A stretch of DNA of 64,000 nucleotides from Drosophila miranda (Eukaryota; Arthropoda; Insecta; Diptera; Drosophilidae): the NCBI RefSeq assembly GCF_003369915.1, contig NC_046677.1:29034913-29098912 (forward strand), in the 5' to 3' direction. The position numbers and the translations under genes are program-made. The stretch's first letter is position 1. Each line of letters opens with the position of its first letter. Shown here in pieces: positions 47,129 to 57,569 of this stretch. The notes beneath the pieces were generated by a model that saw nothing but the letters and a program-made list of their open reading frames with translations, did not search any database and was not told the origin of the DNA.

Positions 47129-47305
47129 GCTTGTTACCTGTTTACTTAATGTAGCCCAGAGAATCTCTACACATGTAAGATTTTCAGACTAAAATAACAA
47201 GATGTGGTACAATTTGTGCCGACAGTGGAAGAGATGGGTGTTTTTATTTTGAATTTTAATATCGCCTACAAATGGTTTCGTTTTCCTATAGTTAAGGGTC
47301 TCCGT

Positions 47306-47716
47306 TTACTTGCCCACCGCTTCCAACTGTTTTTGAATGTCTGGAGCCTCCCTGTTAGTCAGCGACACGGAGATTTCCTTGCCTTTAGCTGGAGAGGATG
47401 TATTTATAGATGACCATTTGGAGTTCTGGGTGCAGTTTATATAATTACCATAGCGTGCCCACAGTCGTGGCTGGGCTCCGGCGCATTCGCGCACCATGAT
47501 TGGCAGGTTGGGGTTGTCTCTCTTCAGATTGGGATAGAATTTCTGCACAAATTCCCTGAAATTATTGGTTTATTTTGTTAAATTATGTAATGCTAAGAGC
47601 AACCATTCCATGGCGAACCTTGCTCCTTTGGAGGCATCGCCGGTTGGATCCAATACGATGCGCAGCTCCTTCAGTTTTGGCGTAAGCGCGGCAAGGCGGG
47701 TCAACGTCAGACGCAT
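47306..47716 (-). CDS. ND-B8: NADH dehydrogenase (complex I) subunit NDUFA2/B8
   Basis: Three minus-strand exons, 47619-47716, 47449-47555 and 47306-47388 (95 aa). The joins are AG|GTTCGC to TTTCAG|GG, and ATG|GTAATT to CTCCAG|CT. Spliced, the protein reads LKELRIVL...GAREFVQKFYPNLKR then LPIMVRECAGAQPRLWARYG and GKEISVSLTN, which matches NDUFA2 (REF..K.Y..LK..NP.LPI.IREC...P..WARY..G.E..V.L.N). This small matrix-side accessory subunit has a thioredoxin-like fold. An upstream in-frame ATG at 47752 would add 12 residues; I prefer 47716 because the family is about 95-99 aa. The second intron is 60 bp, a multiple of three and free of stops. Confidence 0.85.
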
Positions 47717-47967
47717 ATTTCCAAATGTTTTGTTTTGATTTAAATGATCCAAATCGATTGCGAAAGAGCGGGACGGGAAGGGCTGTCAAAATTCATTCCA
47801 CCTATCGCACATAAGTACCGATATACACTGCGCATCGATAAGCTGAATGAAAACCAAAAGACTATAATGTTTAACAGCACAAAAATAGTGTCAATTTGTT
47901 GCAAACTTTCAAAAAGAACTTCCGAATCATTATATTATATTATATCGTACTATAAGAAGTCGCCAGT

Positions 47968-48854
47968 CTTATTTCGCTAAAACCTCTTTTTACGCAAAAT
48001 GCAATAAAAGCAAGTATTAAGAATACACCAGTTAAATAGAAAATTGATTCATCAATCGTATAAAACTATGTGGGCATGGCTAAATGTTCTATATAGCTAG
48101 TAATATTAAACGGAATATCAAAAACGAGGAATATGTAAAATAGAACTTTAATTCGTCAGTATATTTACGGTATATTTTGAAAATTAGGCGGTATATTTCT
48201 GAGGGTCGGACGGTATATTGTATCGATAAATCCGCGGTCACACTGATCTCATCTAGTGATGTAAGTTTGAATGAAAACATCGATGTCGATGTCCATCGAT
48301 GTTGTCAAAATCAAACGATGTTGGATTGATACATCGGATTTATTCTTCGATGCATCGATGTTGTCTTACATCACTATCACTCTAGTTCAAAAAACATCGC
48401 TGACATTAATTTAATTTTCAATGTTATATAGAAATCCAATAAAAGCAAGTATTTCGAATAGGCCAATCATGTATAGAATTGATTCATCAATCGTACAAAA
48501 TTGAGTGGGCATGGCTAAATGTTCCATATAGATAGTATTATTCAACGGAACAAAGAATATGAGGAATTGGTCGTTTTTTGTCGTCCCATTCCATACACAA
48601 ATGTTGCTAATTCCATGCACACATACCCTGGGGGAAATGGATGTTATAGAATTGAGAAAATGTTTGTCTTCCAAGGCTCAGTAGGTATCAGGATCGCTAT
48701 AAATATATACAAGATACTAATAATGTACTTGAATATGTCTAAAGAATATCAATTTGAGAAAAGGTCTTAATAAATTACGTTTGACCTTCATATAAAATTA
48801 GCGAAATAGGGTGTACAAAGGCTATACACGCATCACGTCTACAAATACCAGCAA
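47968..48854 (+). repeat. large AT-rich repeat, copy upstream of the SECp43-like gene
   Basis: It lacks the first sub-unit, then follows copy 1 closely: second sub-unit, GTATATTT cluster, DRE/motif 1 block, third sub-unit and the tail ending in AAATAGGGTGTACAAAG. The GTTCGCCGCAG segment is missing. A partial copy follows in tandem. Confidence 0.9.
48221..48245 (+). promoter_or_regulatory. promoter-like block inside the repeat at 48 kb
   Basis: TATCGATA at 48221-48228 and CGGTCACACTG at 48235-48245 follow several GTATATTT words. CATCACTATCAC follows at about 48369. This is a near-exact copy of the block at 40425-40501, and no gene begins here either. Confidence 0.75.
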
Positions 48855-49130
48855 CATTGCGAGTCTTTTTTTTGTTGAACTTTTTCGTTTAACCCTTTTT
48901 TTACAATAAATACAATAAAAGCAAGGATTAAAAACTATCCAATCTTGTAGAAAATTGATTCATTAATCGTATAAAATTATGTGGGCATGGCTAAATGTTC
49001 TATATAGCTAGTAATATTAAACGGAAGAAAGAAAACGAGAAATATGTAAAATAGAACTTGAATTCGTCAGTATATTTACGGTATATTTTGAAAATGAGGT
49101 GGTATGTTTCGGTATATTTCTGATATATAT
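48855..49130 (+). repeat. large AT-rich repeat, partial tandem copy
   Basis: It begins CATTGCGAGTC, has one fused sub-unit and the GTATATTT cluster, and runs into the promoter of the next gene. Confidence 0.9.
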
Positions 49131-49148
49131 CGATCCGCGGTCACACTG
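49071..49148 (+). promoter_or_regulatory. promoter of the SECp43-like gene (motif 6 cluster and motif 1)
   Basis: Three GTATATTT/GTATGTTT words, ATATCGAT, and CGGTCACACTG at 49138-49148 lie about 70 bp before the start codon at 49216. Here the tail of the repeat and the gene's own promoter are the same sequence. Confidence 0.75.
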
Positions 49149-49215
49149 ATTGTTTTTTATTATCTCGACAACGCGGAAAAATAAAATTTATTATTAATTC
49201 ATCTTAAACTACAAA

Positions 49216-50293
49216 ATGACATCCGTACATTGTCAGCTATGGATGGGCAGTGTAAGTACCATAAAGTATTCCTTGAAAAACCGTTGGTAACATTCAAAAC
49301 TAAATGCAGCTGGAGTCCTACATGACGGAGAATTTTATAATTGCTGCCTTCCGAAAAATGGGCGAGGATCCGACCACAGTGCGTTTGATGCGCAACAAAT
49401 ATACGGGAGAGCCAGCCGGCTACTGTTTCGTCAACTTCATATCCGACGATCACGCTCTTGATGCCATGCACAAGCTTAATGGCAAACCAATTCCTGGCAC
49501 CAATCCCATCGTGCGTTTCCGTCTTAACTCCGCCAGCAACTCGTACAAGCTGCCGGGCAACGAGCGCGAGTTTAGCGTTTGGGTTGGCGACCTTAGCTCC
49601 GACGTGGACGACTATCAGCTGTACAAGATTTTCTCCAGCAAGTTCACGTCTATCAAGACTGCCAAAGTGATTTTGGATAGTCTGGGATTCTCCAAAGGAT
49701 ACGGGTTCGTGCGCTTCGGCATCGAAGATGAGCAGAAGTCGGCGCTGTATGACATGAATGGGTTCATCGGCCTGGGAACCAAACCGATCAAAATATGCAA
49801 TGCTGTGCCAAAGCCAAAATCGGAACTGGGCGCTGCTCTTGGCGTCAGTGGCAGCACCAACTACGGCTACTCTGGCGCTGGAGGAACATCATCTACTGCC
49901 GCCGGTGCGGACTACTCGCAGTACTATGATCCCACCAGCACCTATTGGCAGGGCTACAACGCCTGGCAGGGATACTACGAACAGGCTGGTCCCTCCATCA
50001 CAGACGCGGCCGCCTACTACCAACAGGCCATGTCACAGTCCCACTCGAACCCTCAGACGTTGGCCCAGCACGCGGAGGCCTGGAGCGCCCAGCGGAGCGC
50101 TCAGTACGAGCAGCAGCAGCAGCAAAGTGCCGCCTCCAATGGTGAAACTGATCCTGATTTTGGCCTAGTGGAACACAAATTTGTCCTGGACGTTGATAAA
50201 ATGAATCGCGAGGCTATCGATTCTGATCGTCGTCTATACGATGCATTGGAGAGCTCCAAGTGGCTACCCATTGAGCAGTTGGAGGTCTTTTAG
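49216..50293 (+). CDS. tRNA-Sec-associated protein 1 (SECp43/TRNAU1AP-like), two RRMs
   Basis: Two exons, 49216-49251 and 49310-50293 (339 aa), with AGT|GTAAGT joined to TGCAG|CTG. RRM1 has LWMGSLESYMTENFI (RNP2, split by the intron) and GYCFVNF (RNP1). RRM2 has VWVGDLSSDVDDYQLYKIF and KGYGFVRF. The C-terminal half is Tyr/Gly/Gln-rich (YWQGYNAWQGYYEQAG) and ends in a conserved-looking LYDALESSKW. In vertebrates the family binds selenocysteine tRNA and the SepSecS machinery; the closely related Nam8/TIA-like proteins act in splicing, so the function here should be read with care. The gene starts at the end of a repeat copy. Confidence 0.9.
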
Positions 50294-51440
50294 GCTATTG
50301 TCATAGCATACATTAAATTTATGGACCTATCATAATACCTACTTTAAGTTTGACAGAAGATTATATTTGCATACATATTGCGTACATGTATGTACTTCTG
50401 TCCCAGTACAATCCCTAGACGATAAGATATGAATATCATATTAGAGCTGGAAAAATATCAATTTTTTTAGATTAAATTAGAAGCGTCTTAATAATTAATA
50501 AGTTACATTTTTTGATCCGCTGGGCATTCCTTTTGGCCGTCACAGCGTCAGGAGGCGGATATACAGTCCTTGTTCATGTCACTATTCCCAGTCACTGGGG
50601 CCACACCCTCCCCGCTGTCTATATCAATGACTATGCTATGACAATGTCGAACGGCTGTCCATAGTTGGTCAAGAGGTTCACCTTTAATGCTGTGACTTCT
50701 GCTTTCGATCTGGAGCACCAACAGCGAGTTTATGTACGTGATGCCCGAATGGACGATGTGTTCCGGTATTCGGTGTTTAGATCGCTCTTCAGTACACGTA
50801 GTCCTGGCCGCCAACCAGTATCTGACGCTTGCCATCCAGTAGAGGCGTCTCGTCTCCCGCTATGAAAGTTTACGGCTCGGATGCGTCCATCGTAGTGCAG
50901 CGTATGGAGTCCGACCCTCTCCAGTACATGTCGAACAGCTCCGCCTGCAAAATGCATGTGGGGGCCAGCGGTTCCACGGTACTCCACGCTGCGCAGGATT
51001 TTTCTTTAGTCCGCCGAGTGTGGGTTTACCTTTTGCCTTCATATTGTCTCTTCTTCATATAATCCGAACAAACACGGACAAACAAAATTGGGGAATTAAA
51101 AACCCTGCGTCTTAATAGTAATTTCAAATTGCAACCGATCTTTCAAATCCGCCCGCTGAAGTCGCTGTGAAAAAGAGGGGTATGGACAACAGGCAACACG
51201 GCTCAGAAATTTCAACGCATGCAAGGTAAAGCCCACCCCTTTTCAATTATATACCATGAAGACAAAATTTGCGAGGTGAGGTTCGTACGAGACATAGCGT
51301 TTTTTTGCGGTTTTTGCCTGTTGTCTATACCCATTTTTATAGCCCATTCAAAGTTACTCATTTTTTCGTTGCATGCATAAGCGCTCAGCTGTTCGGCCCA
51401 TGATGCAAGTATACTCGGCCAGTCCTCCTACCCCATTAGT
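50294..51440. other. spacer between the SECp43-like and PHF14-like genes
   Basis: It holds the 3' UTR of the upstream gene, the protein-like minus-strand remnant at about 50548-51055, and the PHF14-like promoter region. Nothing else is supported. Confidence 0.5.
50548..51055 (-). pseudogene. possible decayed or uncharacterised minus-strand gene
   Basis: Protein-like runs fall in all three minus frames in turn: CILQAELFDMYWRGSDSIRC (about 50890-50955), DETPLLDGKRQILVGGQDYV (about 50790-50850) and HRIPEHIVHSGITYINSLLV (about 50715-50775), the last continuing to a stop at 50548. A possible start, MKKRQYEGKR at about 51055, is followed by GTAAAC...GCGCAG, only 41 bp apart. I cannot name the family. 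The frame changes suggest a decaying gene; sequence errors or unusual introns would give the same picture. Confidence 0.35.
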
Positions 51441-51441
51441 A

Positions 51442-51452
51442 CGGTCACACTC
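51442..51452 (+). promoter_or_regulatory. motif 1 of the PHF14-like gene
   Basis: CGGTCACACTC lies about 90 bp before the start codon at 51544, as expected for a TATA-less housekeeping promoter bound by M1BP. Confidence 0.6.
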
Positions 51453-51543
51453 ATATCCGCGAAAAAAACGAGAAAAAGTTTAAGTTTTACAAAACAAAAC
51501 AGTTCGAAAATATAAAAAACCACTGTTTTGTTGCTATTGGATT

Positions 51544-54500
51544 ATGGCATCTTTCAAGCGGGCGCGCCAGCCGAAGATATCGACGCAGGCCCTGCTCGAC
51601 TTGGATCTGGGAGAGAGCTCATCGGATAGTGACTTTTGTCCAGACATTGATAGCTGCAAGGACGAGAGTGATGGCGAGGGGGATAGCAGTGATGCCAGCA
51701 GCAGTGAATCGGACTCTAATGCGGATTCCGAGGCTGAAAGTGATGATTCCACGCTCCAGCTGCAACAGCTCCTGGCTGATAGTGGGGGCACGGGCACGGG
51801 CCAGGTACCATTGCAAAATGGAATCAATGGCAATGATTACGGGACAGTCCCGGGAGCGGCTATTGCTATACGTGCGGTGCAACTTTCCAGTGCTCCCGCC
51901 AAGCGAATGTGCTGTGTCTGTCTCGGGGAGAGAAGTGACGACGTCAACGAGATTGTAGAGTGCGATGCCTGCGGCGTGTCGGTCCACGAAGGCTGCTACG
52001 GCGTCAGTGACAATGTGAGCATCTCCAGCACCAACTCCACCTGCTCAACGGAGCCCTGGTTCTGTGAGGCCTGCCGCGCCGGCGTCTCCGAGCCGGACTG
52101 CGAACTGTGCCCGAATAAGGGTGGCATCTACAAGGAGACGGACGTGGGCAAGTGGGTGCATCTCATTTGTGCCCTCTACGTGCCCGGTGTGGCATTCGGT
52201 GAGGTGGAGCAGCTATCATCGGTGACTCTCTTCGAGATGCAGTATAGCAAGTGGGGGGCCAAGGTGTGCTCCCTGTGCGAGAACTCGCTCTTTGCTCGCA
52301 CTGGGGTCTGCATTGGCTGCGATGCGGGCATGTGCAAGACCTACTTCCATGTCACGTGCGCCCAGGTGGCGGGCTTCCTCATCGAGGCCCACCACGAGGA
52401 CGATGCGGCAGATCCTTTCTACGCCCATTGCAAGGTGCACTCCGAGAAGGAGATGATCAAGAAGCGAAGACGAAACTATCACACCCTTCGCCTCAACATG
52501 TTGCAGAAGGCCAGGGAGAAAGAGTTGGCCTCCAGCGAGCAGCCCGTGGACGAACCGAACACGAATCCCGCCCAGGCGCGCATTCAGCGCAAGCTCTTGA
52601 AGATCCAGCTCAAGTACGGCCAGCACAAGGAACTAAAGCCCACTCCATGGGTGCCCACCCAGAAGATGTCGCGATTGCTGACTACTTCGGCCTCTGCTTG
52701 CCGTCGCCTCCTGGCCAAAGCCGAGATCATGTCCGTCGATGTGCAGCATATGGAGCAGCGTGAGGCCCACATCAATGCCCTGACCGACATCCGGAAGAAG
52801 TGGCACATTACACCCGCCTTCAGCGTTGAGTTTACCGCCTACTATATGGATCGCATTGTACGGATGGAGGACTTCCGGCAGCAGCAGCAGAAGCTGATCA
52901 GCCACAATGCCATCTTGTCCAAGGACCAGGACAATCTTCGGGCGCAGTACGATTTGTCGTTGGAGGAGCGCAAAGCAGTCAAGTCTACGCGAGACACACT
53001 CCTGGCCACCATCAGAACATTGCATGGCAACCTCTCGCACATCGTACCCGGGATCACTCTCCCCAATGTGGACCTCATTGGCCGTCCCCAGCCAGAGGCG
53101 CCGCAAAGAAACAGCACACCCACTCCGCCGCAGCGCCCCATATCGGTGCCAACGGCAGCGGCTCTTAAAATGGGCGTGGGCTTTCCACTGGCGCACCTGG
53201 GGCCACCGGGAACCAAACTGGACTCCTCGCGTATGCTCAGCACACAGGCGAAACAGGGCAGGATGGCCATAGCGACGCCGTGTGACACCGGGACGCCGAC
53301 CGCCATTGCAGCGATGGCTTGCGGCATCTGCAAGAGGAACAACGACCAGCATTTGTTGGTCAAGTGTGACACCTGCAATCTGCACTACCATCTGGGCTGT
53401 CTGAATCCTCCCCTGACCCGGCCCCCGAAGAAGTCCAAGCAGTATGGCTGGCAGTGCTCCGAGTGCTGTGAAAAGTCGGATGGATCCGATGCTGTGACGG
53501 AGATATCGCCTGGCCCCAGGAAATCTCGCACTCGCTTCAACAAGGACGGTAGTCTGGTCTACGTCGATCGGTATTCGCTGGACGATGTACCTGCTCCAGG
53601 TTCCGCCTTTACCAGGGATACGTCGGCCAAGCGAGCGCTCAACAAATCCATCCCAGTTGCTGTTGGCAACTCAGATCTCTTCGTAGATTTGACCATGTCG
53701 CCCAAGCGACCAAGACAACAGTCGCCGCGCAAAACCCCCATAAATGGTAAGATTAGGTGTTTAAAATATTCACAAAATGGCATCGTTTCATGATTTCTAC
53801 TCGCACAGTTCCAGTGGCTTCTACTTCCGCCACTGCTGTAGTGGCAGCTGCCTTGGCCGCGCCCACGGCTAGCACCACGATGCTGTCTGGCTGCGAGGAC
53901 TCCATTGATGAATTGAGTGGTAAACAATCGCGTAAGGGCAAGCGCAAGGACAAGCATAAAAACAAGCACAATCTCTCTTCGGATACGGAGAAGTCCTTCA
54001 CCAAGGAGCACAAGCGAAAGCGGAAAAAACGCGCTCATCTCAATGAGTCACTGCTTCAAAATCAGAATCAGAATCTAGCCAATTCCGCACGCAACACCAT
54101 TAAAATCATTTTAAAGACAATGCGCCTGCCTGGAGAGGATGCCCCTGAATCTCAGTATTTCTATGTTCCCGCCAATGCAGTTCGCTCGGTGGACGAAGCG
54201 TCGCGCCCCACCTCCGTCGAAACGGTCGAGGACATCGTCCCGCCAGAGCAAACACTGGTGCCCGTTGTGATGCCAGCCGTGGCGGTATCGCCGCAAAAGT
54301 TGAAGGATCCCAAGGAGGCAGCGGCACCCCTGCCCGAGAGCCCATCGCCTAAACGCAAGGTTAGTCCGCGCAAGACGACTCCTCGGACACCGCGGGTGGG
54401 ACGGCCGCGTGTCTCCAATCCTAAGCCCATAGTGGAGATCAACTGTTGCGTGTGCACCAAAAGCGGAAAAGCCAACCAGGTTGTGACCTGCGACGAGTGC

Positions 54501-54623
54501 CACAAGCATTATCACTTTGCCTGCCTCGATCCGCCGCTGAAGAAGTCCCCAAAGATACGCGGATATTCCTGGCACTGTGCCGACTGTGATCCCACAGATG
54601 AAGATGCACTGCCAAAAAAATAG
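51544..54623 (+). CDS. PHD-finger protein, PHF14 homologue
   Basis: Two exons, 51544-53746 and 53809-54623 (1005 aa), with AATG|GTAAGA joined to CACAG|TT. An acidic Ser/Asp-rich N-terminus (residues 20-70) precedes PHD1 (about 122-185, CCVCLGERSDDVNEIVECDA). An extended PHD of Cys4-HCCHC type follows (about 190-305, CELCPNKGG, WVHLICALYVPGV, FHVTCAQVAG). After a coiled middle region come PHD3 (about 594-645, CGICKRNNDQHLLVKCDTC) and PHD4 (about 946-997, CCVCTKSGKANQVVTCDEC). This four-finger order is that of PHF14, a nuclear histone H3 reader; the melanogaster gene is CG15439 from memory. Basic Lys-rich stretches around 780-820 are probable nuclear localisation signals. Confidence 0.93.
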
Positions 54624-55215
54624 AATCTGGAATTATCTTATAATATAATTGTACCATGGATACCATCTTCACTGATCATTTTATTCGATTTTTGCAATTA
54701 TGTACCGGCGATTAAATTTATTAAGAAATTCCCATTACACTACACATTTTCCAGCTGTAAACTATTCTAAGAATTTATTCTTAGCTGCAGGCGGTCTCCA
54801 AAGCTGCAGGCAAAAGACCGGCGACTGATGTTTTACAATTCCATGTTAAAGCCCACGTATGGGCTGTGAACTATTATAGTTCTATGCACATGTATTCGAT
54901 ACAGGGGAATTGATGGCATATATTCCATCCGGATGAATTGAGATTGTTGAGGACTTGTTCAAGGATCCCAGCTGGACAGCACGGGGTCAAGCGAGGCGAC
55001 TTCAATTCCGTTAGATTGTTTTTAGTGTTGGCGATTGGCCACCTACCTGGTGGCGAACGCTTGTTACTTTTCCGGTCTCTGTACCGGCCAACACAATACC
55101 GACCTCCTGCTTCTTGAGAATGTCCTGGCGAACGAAGCGAGCTGCGAGGAAGCGCCCAAAATGGGGACAGACCGAGAAAAAATACAAACGAAATAAAAGC
55201 CGTTTCGTTTTATAA
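54624..55215. other. spacer with an exon-like remnant
   Basis: A convergent interval between the PHF14-like and BTB genes. On the minus strand, a stretch with a possible acceptor (TTCCTCGCAG) and donor (CACCAG|GTAGGT) spans about 55049-55142 and can encode LVRQDILKK-type sequence (FVRQDILKKQEVGIVLAGTE). This is discussed under findings. Otherwise nothing is seen. Confidence 0.45.
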
Positions 55216-56776
55216 TTAGGTGCGCTTTTTATGACGCTTTGAGGACAGCATAGCAGGACAGCAGGGGAAGCTGTTCCAGGCCCTGTTTGGAATGCTCTGG
55301 AGGCTCTCCATATAGGTCTCGGACTGCTGCTGCAAGCGCTGCAGGAAGAGCTTAAATGTCCGGTAGTTGAGCTGTCGGTAGTTCGGGCATCGACTGTCAT
55401 GGTGGTGGGGCACACCGCAGTAGACCCACGAGCGTTCGAGCTCCTCGATATTTGGCATCTCGATTATCTTTGCGTTCCGAGCCGACTCCATGCTGGCGGA
55501 GATCGCTAGAGACTCCTTGATCTTCTCGAACAGCCAATCTTGGAAGTCGGGCGACCTGAAAACCTCAGCGATCATCTGGTTATCGCACTGAGTATCGAGA
55601 GAGCGTAGCAGCCAGGCCGGGAGAAGGCTGACATGCATGTTGGACATCAATTGGAAGACGTACTGCTGCCGCTCCTCCCATGCGTGCTCCAGCCAGAGGA
55701 GGCAGGCGAAGAAGACTTCCTCCTCGCCATTCACGCAGATCGTTTTCAAACGGAGGAGGTATACCATCTCCTGGGCGTCTAGCTCAAGGAACTCCTGCGC
55801 GGCAACCAGAGGCAGGAAGCACTTCCGGACCCGAGACAGCATCATGATCATCATTTCCTCGCAGCGTTGACTGCCGGCGGACAGATAGGTGCGGAGGGCA
55901 TTCTGCTCCCAGACGCCGCCGCTAGGGCTACGACTGAATGCGGAACGGTAGTGGTCGACCAGCTCATCAATACCCAGGAACTTGGCTGCCTTAAAGAAGG
56001 GTATCAGCTCTCTGTTGATCTGAATGACCTGCTCATTCCCGAGCATCCAGTCGTAGATCCGGCGGAGCATGCACATGTCAACCTTCGACACGGGGATCTG
56101 CAACACAGAGCTTTTGCAGCTCCTGAAGTTCTTGGCAAAGTACGTGAACAGAAACCGATCGACGTGAAGGAACTGTGACTCGACCAGTATCTCCAGGTCG
56201 TCGAACCAGTAATTACGGATCGCCGACAGCATGACATCAGCGGGAGCTGAAAGGAATGGATTCGAATGATTTTTGGCGCCCGAGACAAGTGGAAAACTTA
56301 CCCAGCTGGCACTGAGGGCTTTTCATCTGGAGTTCGGTGTATGAAATCTTTTCAAACCGCCACAGGACCTCATAGTCGGGAACGGGTATCGGTGGCTCTT
56401 GTGTTTCCGACGCTTTCAGGGTCTTTGTTTGCCGTTGCCCCCCTTTGGCACTCATGGAAGTGGGTAAAGTCCAGAACTTGTGGGTCTGAACCAGTCTGTG
56501 CTGGCGCGCTGCATTGAAAATCCCGAAGAAAGTTCGATCTGCTTCGCTTAAGGGGACTTCCGGCCCCATGTTGAATGGATCAGACTCCGGAGGGCTTAGC
56601 TTTGACTGTGTTGATAGCGGTGTGTTCGGCTTGATGCCACTTTCCTGGACCAAGGCCTCGATCTGGTCCTGTGGCACAGTACGCTGCTCGATGCGCTCCC
56701 GCCAGAGCCACTGGGGCACCAATATCTTCTCTTCCTGCTGCTGCGGGCTCGAGTCAGTTGTTTTTTTGTCTTTCAT
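55216..56776 (-). CDS. BTB-BACK domain protein
   Basis: Two minus-strand exons, 56302-56776 and 55216-56246 (501 aa), with CTGG|GTAAGT joined to TTTCAG|CT. The first about 160 residues are a family-specific, Pro/Gln-rich leader. The BTB fold begins at about 168 (YWFDDLEILVESQFLHVDRF, then ANFRSCKSS-like and LGIDELVDHY). A BACK-like helical region follows (AQEFLELDAQEMVYLLRLKT, EEVFFACLLWLEHAWEERQQ). No Kelch repeats are present, and the C-terminus is basic (SSKRHKKRT). It could be a Cul3 adaptor or an actin/nuclear scaffold; the sequence does not say which. Start at 56776 (MKDKK) is preferred over 56887 because the upstream peptide is hydrophobic and unlike the rest. It is divergent from the SLC17A9-like gene. 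Confidence 0.85.
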
Positions 56777-56887
56777 TTCGTGTGTTCGATGTTGTCGGAC
56801 TACCAGTAAAATGCTCGGATTTATACAATGAACTTTTAGTTCGTTTGACAACCCAAAAAAACAAATTATAATCAAATCAAATGACAA

Positions 56888-57569
56888 ATGAACTTAGGTG
56901 TGACGGAAGTCTCTTTCAGTTTAGCTTGGAATCTCTAGTAGGCTTTTCTCGAGATAGACTACTAAACTAAGTGCAGGCTTTTTATTTATTACTCGGTTCG
57001 TTTGATATGGATTCGATTTCGCGGTTTGCAGAGCACCGTTGGAGAGGATTTTATTTTCAAACAGGGTGGCAGTACTGACAGGCAGCTGTTTTTATTGTCT
57101 GTTTCGAAGAATATGGCCACTTTTTTATTGACACCCTACATTGTGGGATATTCGCTTTCAGTTCGCTTTTAGTTCTTGAAGTTGTATTTGAATCGAAAAT
57201 ACATAAATTAAGCACCTAATTTGCAGCAAACTAAATATATGGCTTGAGTCAGAAACTACGGAGAAGCGTAGTGTATTGACTGGTCGGCTAGACTATGCCA
57301 GAACTATTTTCCATTTCTATCGCCTGCTTTGCTGCTGCGTGAAAAACAGCCACGTAAAAACGTAGCCACGCACAGCCCCATTCTACGAAAATATAAAAAG
57401 TGTTTCCCGAAACTGAATGAATGTAAACAACAGAGCGCGCGCCCCAATATCGGAACATGCCACAGCGCCAAGCGACACAGCAGTTGGCAGGTGAAATGTG
57501 TGACGTGAAAGGCCAGAAAGAGCACTTGGAATAGGAACAACACACAGCACAAACCGTTAATTAAACACC
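56888..57569. other. divergent promoter region, BTB gene and transporter
   Basis: About 790 bp separates the two start codons. GGCAGCTGTTTTT at about 57080 resembles the E-box core-promoter motif 5. No other gene is seen. Confidence 0.5.

Noticed and set aside
35187-49130. Retrovirus-like, LTR or LINE origin for the large repeat family
   Set aside because: No reverse transcriptase, integrase, capsid or envelope-like coding, no terminal direct repeats and no poly-A tail are visible. The units contain only short AT-rich frames.
52216-53391. Several long minus-strand open frames opposite the PHF14-like gene
   Set aside because: Antisense shadows of a codon-biased coding region. The plus frame has four clear PHD fingers.
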